39,808 nucleotides of DNA from Bacteroidales bacterium (GTDB lineage Bacteria > Bacteroidota > Bacteroidia > Bacteroidales > Azobacteroidaceae). The notes under the pieces are model-generated. The model was given only the letters and a program-made list of their open reading frames with translations. It made no database searches and had not been told where the DNA came from. This document shows, piece by piece, positions 24,380 through 33,136 of this stretch. The position numbers and the translations under genes are program-made. Where the stretch lies: NCBI GenBank assembly GCA_003851245.1, contig BHEP01000023.1:1-39808 (forward strand), read 5' to 3'. The first letter of the stretch is position 1, and each line of letters opens with the position of its first letter.

Positions 24380-26257
24380 TCAATTGGATAGATTAACAAG
24401 GAAATCCATGCCCACCATAAAATTTGCGCCAGGCATAGGGAAGCCCTGGTTGATACTATAGCATGCATTGGTGATATTGTCGGCCTTTAGAAATACAGAA
24501 TGCTTGCTAGCAATCTTGTAAGAGGCTTTGAAATTGAGTAGAGTATAATGCACCGTTTTGGCATCGGCAGCAGTGCTTAGGTTCAATCCATTGATATGTT
24601 GAGTATTTAGCATGAAGTCGATATTGAAAATATTGGCATTCAAGCCCATAAAAAATTGATGCTTAGGTGCAGCAACAAGCGCCTTTTTTTTATGAAGGAA
24701 GCTATAGTTAGCATTCACTTTAAGGTGTTTGCTGAACCTGTACTTTAGCATCGACTCAAACCCCTTGTGTATAAAGCTGCCAGAGTTCATATTCTTGGGT
24801 CTCCCATCTACCATGAGTGTCTGTATCATATTTTTTCCCTCAATAAAATAGGCAGTAAGTTCCAAGTCTAGCGCCTCATTAAATGCTGTTTGCACATAAG
24901 AAAGTTCATAATTCATCATTACCTCTGGCTCTAGATCAGCATTGGCGGGAGCAAACATATAAAGTTCTCGGATATTGGGACTGCGAAAGCCCTTGGAGAT
25001 ATTGCCCCTTATAGTCCTTGCTGTAGGATGTATGCGGTAGCTTATCCCTGCTTGCGGCACCCATTCGCTACCATAGCTCTGATTGACTTCTAGTCGCATT
25101 CCAGCATTGAGGTTGAGTTTTTGCCACAAGTCTTGCTCTATAAGTGCATAGGGAGCAAACTCATTCACAAGTTTGTCGACCAATTGCTGATCGGGGCCCA
25201 CAATAGAATCGTTCCATGCCCTTCCTCCCCACTGCTTGTAGTCCATACCGAGGCTAAGCTTACTTCCTTCCATGGGACTAAAATGCTGATAGGCTGTAGC
25301 TCCCGAATTATGATCCCTCGATTGAAATAAATAAGTGGGTGCAAGGCCGTTTTTCCATCCGTCATTAACTTCATGATTGCCCGTGTTATGAAAAAACTTT
25401 ACTGAGCCCTCTGTAGTGCTGTAAGTATTATTCAGGGACAAGGAGGCAGTACCCCTAAAGGCATCCACCCACGATTCTATCTTCGGATCGCTTATAGTGC
25501 CGGGGTTTGTTGACCTTATTTTTGCCGCGAGAATATCTCCGCTAGCCTTCCAATGAGGGTCTATCTGGTAGTTTAATTTTGCATACGCATTGTCCATGCT
25601 AAAATCGGAATTTACTCTATGCCCATCCGTTTGGTCGTGATTGAAAGAAAACATACCATCGAACTTCTTCTTTTTAAAAGCCAAGTTAAACATATATTTT
25701 TGTGTGTTGTATGAGCCATACATCAATCTCCCCTTCATCTGTACGCCTTCTTTGCTAGCATTACGAGTAATCATATTGATGGCTCCTGCCATGGCGTTGG
25801 ATCCATACATTAAGGATGCGGGGCCCCTTACAATCTCGACGCTCTCAATATCTGAAGCCATGTAGGTGTCGGGCAAATGATGTCCAAAAATACCTGCCCA
25901 TTGTGCCTGCCCATCAAAGAGCATGAGCACCTTATTGCCCGAGCCAATGCCGCGTATGCTTATAGATCCTGCCGATCCACCGGCAAGTCCAAAGCCCGTA
26001 ATTCCTCTTTCTGTAATAAAGAGTCCAGGCACCTGCTCTGAGAGTATTGGCAGCAGTGAGGATTCTCCGGAAACATCTATCTGGTCAAGCGACAATTCAC
26101 TTACAGACATTGTTTTAGAATAATTTTTGATAGGGGGTTTTGTGCCATGCACCACAACATTTTCTAGCCTTATGGTGTCGGGAAATTGCTGCGCCCATAG
26201 CATTGCGGGCACATTGATAAGTAGCAAGAGAAGAAGAATACTAGGTTTTTTTTGCAT
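24380..26257 (-). CDS. TonB-dependent outer-membrane receptor (BtuB/FepA type)
   Basis: A 625-residue receptor with signal peptide MQKKPSILLLLLLINVPAMLWA. The plug has TIRLENVVVHGTKP, LPILSEQVPGLFITERG, SISIRGIGSGNKVLMLFDGQ, IESVEIVRGPASLMYGSNAMAGAIN (classic plug end). The barrel includes GFRSPNIRELYMFAPANADLEPE, the usual BtuB/CirA block, and an end with aromatic residues (NFMVGMDFLVNLSN). The ligand cannot be inferred with confidence. It starts 11 bp after the FieF-like exporter gene, so a metal or metal-chelate ligand (heme, cobalamin, siderophore) is plausible. Likely in one operon with the exporter and the lipid A acyltransferase. Confidence 0.88.
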   Translation of the reverse strand: MQKKPSILLLLLLINVPAMLWAQQFPDTIRLENVVVHGTKPPIKNYSKTMSVSELSLDQIDVSGESSLLPILSEQVPGLFITERGITGFGLAGGSAGSISIRGIGSGNKVLMLFDGQAQWAGIFGHHLPDTYMASDIESVEIVRGPASLMYGSNAMAGAINMITRNASKEGVQMKGRLMYGSYNTQKYMFNLAFKKKKFDGMFSFNHDQTDGHRVNSDFSMDNAYAKLNYQIDPHWKASGDILAAKIRSTNPGTISDPKIESWVDAFRGTASLSLNNTYSTTEGSVKFFHNTGNHEVNDGWKNGLAPTYLFQSRDHNSGATAYQHFSPMEGSKLSLGMDYKQWGGRAWNDSIVGPDQQLVDKLVNEFAPYALIEQDLWQKLNLNAGMRLEVNQSYGSEWVPQAGISYRIHPTARTIRGNISKGFRSPNIRELYMFAPANADLEPEVMMNYELSYVQTAFNEALDLELTAYFIEGKNMIQTLMVDGRPKNMNSGSFIHKGFESMLKYRFSKHLKVNANYSFLHKKKALVAAPKHQFFMGLNANIFNIDFMLNTQHINGLNLSTAADAKTVHYTLLNFKASYKIASKHSVFLKADNITNACYSINQGFPMPGANFMVGMDFLVNLSN

Positions 26258-26268
26258 TAGCTCAATTT

Positions 26269-27186
26269 TTAGTGTTTATTTTTAATTTTTTCATCCAGTC
26301 TATCATCTTTTATTCCTGCAGGCTCTTGGTGGATAATTACCTGCGATCGTGGGTATAGCTTTTTTAGATCATCTTCCACCTGGTGGGCATAGGCGTGAGC
26401 CTGATTGAGGCTCAGTGCACCATCGAGTTCTAGGTGAAATTCAAAGTTGTAAACTCCCCCTATATTTCGTGTTCTGAGGTCGTGAATATCTCCTACAAAG
26501 GGAAGTTTGGTGATGGAGGTTTCTACCTGGCTTCTAATCTCCTTGCTCAGTTCCACATCGAGTATCATTCTGATGGCATCGGCAGCCAATTTGTAGGCTG
26601 TGTATAGCAGGTATGAGGAAATAAGAATTGCTACGAGGGAATCGAACCAAAATATCTTGAAATATTTTACCACCAGCAGGGTAGTTATAATAGAGATGTT
26701 GGTGGCTATATCAACCACATAATGCGCGCTATCGGCGAGTATTGCCTGAGATTGAGTTTTTCTGTATACTCGTTTTTGGTAATAGATGATGGCAAAAGTA
26801 GCTATCAGGCTTATCATCATTATCACGAGTCCCATGCTAGTTTGCTCTATGCTGGTAGTGTCTTTGAATCGTTTTATGCCGCCAAAAATAATAAAACAAG
26901 CCGAGGCTGCTATAAATGCCGACTGAAACAAGGCACTCAGCGCCTCAATTTTTCCATAGCCATAGCGATGGTTCTCGCTGGCTGGTAGGGAGGAGATTTT
27001 TATGGCAAAGAAAGTTACTATAGAGCCAATAATATCGGATAGGCTATCTACCATAGATGACAATACCGATAGAGAGCCTGTATATAGGGCAGCAAATATT
27101 TTCAAAATGCATAGAAAGCCCGATACCGCTATGGCAAGAAGGCTAGCTCGCTTATTTAACTGATCGGCTGTTGCCTTGTCTATCAT
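26269..27186 (-). CDS. Cation diffusion facilitator (FieF/ZitB-type metal exporter)
   Basis: A 305-residue inner-membrane antiporter with about six helices and a cytoplasmic C-terminal domain. Site A residues follow FieF: D47 and D51 (MVDSLSDIIG) in helix 2 and H155 and D159 (ADSAHYVVDIATN) in helix 5. This Asp-Asp/His-Asp set is typical for Zn2+, Fe2+ and related ions. The C-terminal part (FVGDIHDLRTRNIGG, FEFHLELDGALSLNQAH) is the ferredoxin-like dimer domain with metal-binding histidines. It probably lowers cytoplasmic Zn or Fe. Gene order places it between the acyltransferase and a TonB receptor. Confidence 0.92.
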   Translation of the reverse strand: MIDKATADQLNKRASLLAIAVSGFLCILKIFAALYTGSLSVLSSMVDSLSDIIGSIVTFFAIKISSLPASENHRYGYGKIEALSALFQSAFIAASACFIIFGGIKRFKDTTSIEQTSMGLVIMMISLIATFAIIYYQKRVYRKTQSQAILADSAHYVVDIATNISIITTLLVVKYFKIFWFDSLVAILISSYLLYTAYKLAADAIRMILDVELSKEIRSQVETSITKLPFVGDIHDLRTRNIGGVYNFEFHLELDGALSLNQAHAYAHQVEDDLKKLYPRSQVIIHQEPAGIKDDRLDEKIKNKH

Positions 27187-27203
27187 AATCTATATCTTCC
27201 ATT

Positions 27204-27235
27204 ATTTATCGCTTCCACAATTTATCGCTTCCACC
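27204..27235. repeat. Tandem duplication, 2 x 16 bp, at the acyltransferase stop codon
   Basis: ATTTATCGCTTCCACA followed by ATTTATCGCTTCCACC. The second copy encodes the last codons and TAA of the acyltransferase (WKR-stop on the minus strand); the first is its non-coding duplicate. Confidence 0.8.
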
Positions 27236-28091
27236 GTCGGTGCACCCACAGCCAGTTAAATTCCTGCTGGCAGATGTTTTGTTCCAACAAGTGCCCATAG
27301 TCTCTCGTTATTTTATAGTCTTCAAGTTCCTTGGGCTTGTCTGTCAATGGCTGGCAGGTAATACGGTATTTCCCCCTAGATTTTTGTATCACATTAAAAT
27401 ATACCAGTACGCTATTGCTAGCTTTCCCTATTTTTTCTATTCCGGGAAACATTGCTGTAGGCTGGTTTAGAAATTCTATGCGATAGTTTTCGTCCACCAC
27501 CCGCGGACACTGATCGCCCAAAAAAAGATAGAGGGCCGCTGAATGCTTTCCTGACAGTATATGGCGGGCTACCTGCTTGGCAGGAATTAATTTCATCCCA
27601 AAGCGGGAACGAAGAGCGAGCATTAGCTTATCTAAAACCTTGTTTCTTAAAGGTTTGTATACAGAATAGCATTCTATGGGTAGACAAAAAGGAAGTATAT
27701 TAAACAGCTCCCAATTGCCACAATGCCCCAGTGCGGCAATAACGTTTCTACCCTCGGATATATGTGAAGTAAGGAACTCAAAACCTTGGAGTTCTATTTT
27801 TTTTGCTTGTTGATGCGGTGCTATAGAGAACGATTTGAGAATTTCGGCAAAATGATCCCAAAAAGAGCGATAAAAATCTTTCATGACTGCGTGTATATGC
27901 TCATATTTTTTGAGGGGAAATGAGCGCGAAAGATTTGTAACAACTACATTTTTCCTATATCCCACAAGATGGTAGTCCAATAAGAACAGTGCAGATGTGG
28001 TGGCATACAGCATACCTGTGGGCAATAGGCTTAGCAGGTAGGCCAATATCCACAATACTCTAAATGATATTGTATTAATAAGATATCTCAT
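27222..28091 (-). CDS. Lipid A biosynthesis acyltransferase (LpxL/HtrB family)
   Basis: A 289-residue inner-membrane acyltransferase that adds a secondary acyl chain to lipid A. The ATG at 28091 is chosen because the longer frame would begin with a TTG inside the preceding terminator. An N-terminal hydrophobic anchor (VLWILAYLLSLLPTGML) is followed by GYRKNVVVTNLSRSFP and the catalytic HxxxxE motif, H123 to E128 in GHCGNWEL. Later blocks include LFLGDQCPR and the C-terminal FNWLWVHRRWKR, the family end. It is first in a likely operon with the metal exporter and TonB receptor. The last codons are part of a 16-bp tandem duplication. Confidence 0.9.
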   Translation of the reverse strand: MRYLINTISFRVLWILAYLLSLLPTGMLYATTSALFLLDYHLVGYRKNVVVTNLSRSFPLKKYEHIHAVMKDFYRSFWDHFAEILKSFSIAPHQQAKKIELQGFEFLTSHISEGRNVIAALGHCGNWELFNILPFCLPIECYSVYKPLRNKVLDKLMLALRSRFGMKLIPAKQVARHILSGKHSAALYLFLGDQCPRVVDENYRIEFLNQPTAMFPGIEKIGKASNSVLVYFNVIQKSRGKYRITCQPLTDKPKELEDYKITRDYGHLLEQNICQQEFNWLWVHRRWKR

Positions 28092-28100
28092 ACTTATCTC

Positions 28101-28130
28101 AAAAAACCATCTCAAAAATGAGATGGTTTT
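28101..28130 (-). terminator. Intrinsic terminator of the small lipoprotein gene
   Basis: 12-bp perfect stem (28119-28130 with 28103-28114; AAAACCATCTCA/TGAGATGGTTTT), 4-nt loop, then T on the minus strand. It starts 21 nt after the lipoprotein stop and ends 9 bp before the acyltransferase ATG. Confidence 0.8.
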
Positions 28131-28151
28131 GAGTTGTTTGAGTAATATTAA

Positions 28152-28532
28152 TTATTTCATTTCATTCTGAGCAGCAACAATAACTTTATTGCCTATCGCT
28201 TCCATTTTTTCTTTTTGAGCAGTGGTAAATTCAGATCCATATTTGGCTAAGTCTGCAGAAACGGCTTGCATTTCTTCGCTCAACTTCATAAGTTCTGCTT
28301 GTGCGGCAGCATCTGTAGAATTTGCCATCAGTACAACATACTTATCCATAAGTGTAGAGTACCTCTCGATAGTTTCGTCTAAATTGGCTGAAGAGTTTGC
28401 TACCTCTTCAATTGCTACCTCTTCAATTGTTACGCCTTCAACAACAGCTTCATTTTCTTTTTTAGAACCATCACAAGACACCATTGACACTGTCATTGCG
28501 GCAGCAAAAAGAAACATTGAAATTTTTTTCAT
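28152..28532 (-). CDS. Small lipoprotein with an EEVA repeat and helical C-terminus
   Basis: A 126-residue protein with a lipoprotein signal: MKKISMFLFAAAMTVSMVSC, lipobox ending at C20. After a Lys/Glu linker comes a short repeat (IEEVA twice) encoded by a perfect 15-bp duplication. The rest (about residues 50-126) is rich in Ala, Glu and Met with a heptad-like pattern, suggesting a helical hairpin or coiled coil. No family recognised with certainty; many Bacteroidota carry such small lipoproteins. It is monocistronic, with its own -7 element and a strong terminator. Expected in the periplasm, lipid-anchored. Confidence 0.75.
   Translation of the reverse strand: MKKISMFLFAAAMTVSMVSCDGSKKENEAVVEGVTIEEVAIEEVANSSANLDETIERYSTLMDKYVVLMANSTDAAAQAELMKLSEEMQAVSADLAKYGSEFTTAQKEKMEAIGNKVIVAAQNEMK
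28398..28427. repeat. In-frame 15-bp duplication in the lipoprotein gene
   Basis: TGCTACCTCTTCAAT twice in tandem on the + strand, encoding two identical IEEVA units of the lipoprotein linker. Perfect identity implies a recent or unstable repeat. Confidence 0.85.
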
Positions 28533-28583
28533 TTTTTTATTATTTTATTTATAAAATGCTATGTAATCTTCTCAATTACGGAG

Positions 28584-28591
28584 CAAAGATA
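28584..28591 (-). promoter_or_regulatory. -7 element of the lipoprotein gene (TATCTTTG)
   Basis: Minus-strand TATCTTTG about 50 bp upstream of the lipoprotein ATG. A matching TTTG at 19 bp is not clear. Confidence 0.5.
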
Positions 28592-28633
28592 CAAAAATAA
28601 AAAACAGTATCTACTAAAAAGCAACTATTTAAT

Positions 28634-29917
28634 TTAATATTTTATCCATTTAAGCAATTCTTTTAATCCTGGGTTTTTCCCATGCATCAGTATGCCAACT
28701 CTATATATCTTGGCACTAAGTTTCACCAAGAAAACTACAGTCAAAAATAGTAGCCCCAAGGAGAGCATTTTTTCCCACAATGGCACTCCAAAGGGTATGC
28801 GCACCATCATAACTATGGGAGCTGTTAGCGGAAAGATGGATGTCCAAAACGCTAGTGGCCCATCGGGGTTTTGCAAGCTATATATTCCAGCGTATATAGC
28901 AAACATAATGATTAGGCTTACGGGGGCCATATATTGCTGTGCATCTTCTTGAGTATTAAGCATGGCTCCAATGGCGGAAAAAATTGCGGCATAAGCAAGA
29001 AACCCCCCTATAAAAAATATTATAAAATAAAATAATATCTCTATAATATTTATTGACGACATCATTTCTTGGGCTTTCACTATGGAGTTTATATCCACAT
29101 TGGCGGATATTGACGACAAGTCGGGAGCGGGGCCCCTGGAAACAAAGACTAAGGATGCAACAAACATAGCGCCTAGAAGGATGGCCCAGAGGAATACCTG
29201 AGTGAGGCCTACTAGCCCTATGCCTATTATCTTGCCCATCATGAGTTCAAAGGGCTTGACGGACGAAATTATCACCTCTACTATCCTATTGGTTTTTTCT
29301 TCCAGCACTCCCTGCATCACCATGGAGCCGTACAGCAATATAAATGTGTATATAAGCATCATAAAGGACAAGCCTACAAAAGTTGCTACCTCTGTGTAGG
29401 ATACAGTTTCTTTGCCTGAATCATCCCATTTGATGGTTTGCATATTGACAGATATGCGGCTTTCGTCAATGATCTGCCGTAGGTCGGCAATATCATACGA
29501 ATTGAGCTTCTCTTCGCGCAGATGCTCGTTGAGGGGCCTGGAGATTTGATTCTGAATATCGAGAGGAATTTGCTGCCGTGAGTATACTGTGATGGCAGAG
29601 GGATTGTCCAATAGATTGTCGGTAATTACCACGGTGGCATATATGCCTTCGTCGCTTTTATTTCTAAACTCTTCAAAACTTTGGTCGGCTCTTACAAACT
29701 GGCATTGCTCGGTATTTTCAAAGAAGGGGAAGTATTTGTCGGTATGGTCGAGCACCGCAATTATCTTTGCCTTGCTGTCTTTGAAGGTCGATAGAAATAG
29801 TGTGCCAAAAATTAGTCCTATAAGCAATATGGGCACTAGAAATGTGAGTATGAGGAATGATTTTTTTCTTACTCTGCTGGTATACTCTCTTTGTATGACT
29901 ATTCCTATTTTATTCAT
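28634..29917 (-). CDS. ABC transporter permease (ABC-2/NatB type)
   Basis: A 427-residue membrane protein of the ABC-2 exporter class. It has an N-terminal helix (SFLILTFLVPILLIGLIFGTLF), a large extracytoplasmic domain (about residues 40-175), and a cluster of five or six C-terminal helices (FVGLSFMMLIYTFILLYGSM, ILEIVISS-like VEVIISSVKPFELMMGKIIG, FFIGGFLAYAAIFSAIGAM). The VEEKTNR-like block LEEKTNRIVEVIISSVKP is typical for Na+/drug or peptide exporters such as NatB. Its start overlaps the end of the ATPase gene by 8 bp, so the two form one exporter. Substrate unknown. Confidence 0.88.
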   Translation of the reverse strand: MNKIGIVIQREYTSRVRKKSFLILTFLVPILLIGLIFGTLFLSTFKDSKAKIIAVLDHTDKYFPFFENTEQCQFVRADQSFEEFRNKSDEGIYATVVITDNLLDNPSAITVYSRQQIPLDIQNQISRPLNEHLREEKLNSYDIADLRQIIDESRISVNMQTIKWDDSGKETVSYTEVATFVGLSFMMLIYTFILLYGSMVMQGVLEEKTNRIVEVIISSVKPFELMMGKIIGIGLVGLTQVFLWAILLGAMFVASLVFVSRGPAPDLSSISANVDINSIVKAQEMMSSINIIEILFYFIIFFIGGFLAYAAIFSAIGAMLNTQEDAQQYMAPVSLIIMFAIYAGIYSLQNPDGPLAFWTSIFPLTAPIVMMVRIPFGVPLWEKMLSLGLLFLTVVFLVKLSAKIYRVGILMHGKNPGLKELLKWIKY

Positions 29918-30830
29918 GGCTCTTTGTTGTTTTAGATACGGTGCTGATAAATATATCGTTCATAGATGGTATTTCTTCTTCAAAAGAAATAATTTCATTG
30001 TGGGCTGCTAGCATTGTCAATAGTGTAGAATTGCTTACCTCTCGCAATTTTCTTATTCGCAAAATAGACTGCCCCTGAATTTCTTTTGTGTCTATAATCT
30101 CAAAATCTTCGCCGGAACTTACATTACTCTGACTGGCTATTTTTACTGAAAATATATTCGTCTTATGCCTCATTCTCACATCTGCTACCGAACCGCTAAG
30201 CACTATCCTCGATTTATCGACAAGGGCAATGTCGTCGCATATCTCTTCTACGGATGCCATATTGTGTGTGGAAAAGATAATTGTTTTGCCCCTGGCCTTG
30301 AGTTCCAATATTTCATTTTTGAGGAGTTCGGCATTTATGGGGTCGAATCCACTGAAGGGCTCATCAAATATCAACAGCTCGGGATCGTGAATGAGGGTAA
30401 TTACAAATTGTACCTTCTGCTGCATTCCCTTCGAGAGTTCTTCGAGTTTCTTGTCCCACCAAGCCATTATTTCAAACTTCTCGAACCAGCTTTTTAGTCG
30501 CCTTATGGCCTCTTGCTTGCTCAGTCCCTTTAGTCGTGCTAGATAGATAGCCTGTTCGCCAACTTTCATTTTTTTGTACAAACCCCTCTCTTCGGGCAAA
30601 TACCCTATATTGTAAATATCTTTAGCATTGAGCATCTCCCCATTGAGCAAAACGCTGCCGCTATCGGGAGCCGTTATCTGATTGATGATCCTTATCAGGG
30701 TGGTTTTGCCTGCGCCATTGGGCCCCAACAAGCCAAAGATTTCTCCTTGAGGAACTTGTATACTTACCTTGTCGAGCGCCAAATGATTGGCATATTGCTT
30801 GACTACATCTCTTGTTTCTAAAAAAACCAT
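29910..30830 (-). CDS. ABC transporter ATP-binding protein (NatA type)
   Basis: A 306-residue ATPase partner of the permease that follows. Walker A is GPNGAGKTT (residues 36-44), signature LSKGMQQ (132-138), Walker B LLIFDEP (152-158) with the D-loop GFDP, and the switch histidine in FSTHNM. The C-terminal about 80 residues form the extra domain of the NatA/DrrA subgroup (DUF4162-like). Cytoplasmic. Promoter signals in the 152-bp gap before it are weak (a TATGTTTTG on the minus strand near 30890). Confidence 0.93.
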   Translation of the reverse strand: MVFLETRDVVKQYANHLALDKVSIQVPQGEIFGLLGPNGAGKTTLIRIINQITAPDSGSVLLNGEMLNAKDIYNIGYLPEERGLYKKMKVGEQAIYLARLKGLSKQEAIRRLKSWFEKFEIMAWWDKKLEELSKGMQQKVQFVITLIHDPELLIFDEPFSGFDPINAELLKNEILELKARGKTIIFSTHNMASVEEICDDIALVDKSRIVLSGSVADVRMRHKTNIFSVKIASQSNVSSGEDFEIIDTKEIQGQSILRIRKLREVSNSTLLTMLAAHNEIISFEEEIPSMNDIFISTVSKTTKSHE

Positions 30831-30982
30831 ATTTTCTTTTTAACCGTACACATTTTTATACCTTTCTACCGAGCGATAGAAGCAAAACATACCTCTATAA
30901 TTATTAAATATTTACACCATATTTTGGGGCTCTTGCACTTCTGCAAGTACGTCATGCACTTCTGAATAGGGCTTTATTGCAA

Positions 30983-32287
30983 TTACTGATAAAGGTCGAT
31001 CACAATTTTTACAATAAATAGGGCAACGATAATATATACTGGTAGTTTTATATCCTTTGCTCTACCAGAGAATAATTTCATAAAGAAAAATCCCAACATT
31101 CCAAATATAATGCCTTGAGCAATGCTAAAAGCAAAGGGCATCATAATAATTGTGAGATAGGCAGGGAGAGATTCTGTGAAGTCGTCGAAATTGATATTTA
31201 CTACCGACCCTAACATAAAGAGCCCTACAATGACTAGGGCGGGAGCTGTGGCTTGCGCGGGAATGGCCAAGAACAAGGGCGATAAGAACAGTGCCAAGAA
31301 AAAGAAGGCGGCAGTACTTAGAGCTGTTAGTCCTGTGCGCCCTCCTGCGGCAACTCCCGAGGCGCTCTCTACATATGATGTTACGGGACTTGTGCCTAGC
31401 ACGGCGCCAAGCGTAGTGCCTAAGGCATCTGCCAAGAGGGCTTTTTTTACCTGAGGGAAATTGCCCTTTTCATCTATCAATCCTGCCTTAGAGGCTACGC
31501 CAATAAGTGTGCCTATGGTGTCGAAGAGATTGACAAAAAGGAAGGTGAATACGACAAATAGCATGTCGAAGGTAAGGATTTCCTGCCATTTGAACTGTGC
31601 AAAAATCGGTGCCACACTGGCTGGCATGCTTACAAATCCATTGGCTGGCATCTCTACCTTGCCCACAAAATATCCTAGCACCGACGATGATAGTATGCCT
31701 ATAAGTATGGCTCCTGGTATATTTCGGGCGAGCATAATGCCCGTTGCCAGCAGCCCAAAGAGGGCTACCCACACTCCCCTGTCGCTAAATGAGCCCAAAG
31801 AGAGCATTGTATGCTCGTTGCTTACAACTATACCCGCATGTTGCAGTCCTATGAGGGTGATAAAGAGCCCTATACCTACGGGAATAGCGTGTTTTATAGT
31901 TGCAGGAATGGCATTGACAATCATTTCGCGAATATTGAAGACTGTGAGCAGGAGGAATATAAGTCCTTCGATAAACACGGCGGTGAGTGCAAATTGCCAG
32001 GAATAGCCCATGCCTAAGACTACGGTGACGGCAAAAAAACTGTTGAGCCCCATGCCTGGAGCCTGTGCTACGGGTATGTTGGCTATAAATGCCATTAGCA
32101 ATGTGCCTATCATACTTGCCAGGGCGGTGGCAGTAAAGAGTGCCGCCTTGTCCATTCCTGTAATGCCGAGTATCATGGGATTGACGCTGAGAATATACGA
32201 CATGGTAAGGAAGGTGATGAGCCCCGCCGTGAGTTCGGTTTTTATACTGCTGCCTTTCTCTTGAATCTTAAAAAATTTGTTTAGCAT
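30983..32287 (-). CDS. NCS2 family purine/nucleobase permease (AzgA type)
   Basis: A 434-residue inner-membrane symporter. I use the ATG at 32287, which overlaps the previous stop (TGATG on the minus strand) and gives MLNKFFKIQEKG; an in-frame ATG at 32299 is the alternative. Family blocks: LTAGLITFLTMSYILSVNP, NIPVAQAPGMGLNSFFA, PATIKHAIPVGIGLFITLIGLQ, FLFVNLFDTIGTLIGVA and SPVTSYVESASGVAAGGRTGL (substrate-binding region). It likely imports adenine, guanine or hypoxanthine with H+. Translationally coupled to a Tsx-like outer-membrane channel, giving a two-membrane uptake pair. Confidence 0.92.
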   Translation of the reverse strand: MLNKFFKIQEKGSSIKTELTAGLITFLTMSYILSVNPMILGITGMDKAALFTATALASMIGTLLMAFIANIPVAQAPGMGLNSFFAVTVVLGMGYSWQFALTAVFIEGLIFLLLTVFNIREMIVNAIPATIKHAIPVGIGLFITLIGLQHAGIVVSNEHTMLSLGSFSDRGVWVALFGLLATGIMLARNIPGAILIGILSSSVLGYFVGKVEMPANGFVSMPASVAPIFAQFKWQEILTFDMLFVVFTFLFVNLFDTIGTLIGVASKAGLIDEKGNFPQVKKALLADALGTTLGAVLGTSPVTSYVESASGVAAGGRTGLTALSTAAFFFLALFLSPLFLAIPAQATAPALVIVGLFMLGSVVNINFDDFTESLPAYLTIIMMPFAFSIAQGIIFGMLGFFFMKLFSGRAKDIKLPVYIIVALFIVKIVIDLYQ

Positions 32288-32988
32288 CAGAAGATCCATT
32301 TAGCGGCGAGGGTGGGTAGTACATTTATCTCGCAGGAGTAGAAGTTTTTAGAGATCTCTACCTCGCTTCCTAGGGAAAAATGCTGTGTGACATTGAACCA
32401 CACCTGTGGCTGCGCCACGAATATAAGTTTCTTGCTTCCGGAAGTGCCTATGCGATCTTTGTTTTCAGACCATAGGTCGGCAAATCCCGAGAGGGTAATT
32501 TTCTTGTTGGTAGAAGTCCAGTTCCATATTCCTGTGAGCTGGGCATCATGGCTGGAACTCATGAAAGCATTGTATTTGTATACCAAATAGCTCCCCAAAT
32601 GCACATCGCCCATAGCAAAAGAGTAGGATGGGCCTATGAGGTATGCTCCGGGAATTGTGCCAAAGGCGCTTACGCCCCCATTATATTCGAGGTGGGCAGC
32701 CAGGGGGAAGTCCCACATCTTGATGTCTCTAGCTATTTCCCAGTATGCAGATGTCATGTTTCCCTTACTTCCAGAATACACCATGTCTATAAAGAAGAAT
32801 GTAGTGCCCCATTTGTCGGGCTTGAAAGCTTCGACGGTGGTGAAGAGATAGTTTTTGCTAGCCCTGTCGGCAGCACTATTTGCGCGTGTGGTGTGTCGCG
32901 TGTCGTAATGTAATTGTACGTTTTGAGCTGGCAGACTCGCTATAAAAAGCATAAAGACGATACTGACGAGGGTAATTTTTTTAATCAT
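32287..32988 (-). CDS. DUF5020 / Tsx-like outer-membrane channel
   Basis: A 233-residue protein with signal peptide MIKKITLVSIVFMLFIASLPAQ and a 12-strand-like barrel pattern: VQLHYDTRHT, TTFFFIDMVYSG, SAYWEIARDI, LAAHLEYNGG, and a C-terminal phenylalanine (AAKWIF). This matches the Bacteroidota DUF5020 family related to the nucleoside channel Tsx. Next to an NCS2 permease, it most likely lets nucleosides or nucleobases cross the outer membrane. It has its own promoter (33054-33087) and a six-unit heptad repeat directly before the start codon. Confidence 0.85.
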   Translation of the reverse strand: MIKKITLVSIVFMLFIASLPAQNVQLHYDTRHTTRANSAADRASKNYLFTTVEAFKPDKWGTTFFFIDMVYSGSKGNMTSAYWEIARDIKMWDFPLAAHLEYNGGVSAFGTIPGAYLIGPSYSFAMGDVHLGSYLVYKYNAFMSSSHDAQLTGIWNWTSTNKKITLSGFADLWSENKDRIGTSGSKKLIFVAQPQVWFNVTQHFSLGSEVEISKNFYSCEINVLPTLAAKWIF

Positions 32989-33030
32989 AAATGAAGAATG
33001 AAGAATGAAGAATTAATAATGAGTAATGAG
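32989..33030. repeat. Heptad repeat before the DUF5020 gene (6 units)
   Basis: On the + strand: AAATGAA, GAATGAA, GAATGAA, GAATTAA, TAATGAG, TAATGAG, continuing TAATG. The array abuts the start codon. In the transcript it is the whole proximal leader, free of G (C, A, T only). Confidence 0.85.
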
Positions 33031-33053
33031 TAATGCTTTGAAAGAATATTGCG

Positions 33054-33087
33054 CAAATATAACATATTTTGGTCGAAATCACCACAA
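33054..33087 (-). promoter_or_regulatory. Promoter of the DUF5020-NCS2 operon
   Basis: TTG (33085-33087), 23 bp, then TATATTTG (33054-33061) on the minus strand. The -7 element is perfect; the spacing is at the upper limit. Confidence 0.6.
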
Positions 33088-33136
33088 TTTACTTGAACTA
33101 ATCTACATGTAGCATTTTAAGTACGCATTTAGTTCC

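Noticed and set aside
28092..28115. Upstream TTG start for the lipid A acyltransferase
   Set aside because: It lies inside the terminator hairpin of the preceding gene; the ATG at 28091 starts the conserved part.
30930..30965. Imperfect direct repeat GCACTTCTG in the spacer before the ABC genes
   Set aside because: Only two 9-bp copies 20 bp apart; no operator symmetry or link to a promoter could be shown.
31461..32006. 181-codon + strand frame opposite the NCS2 permease
   Set aside because: Antisense shadow: the minus frame has clear family motifs over the whole length.
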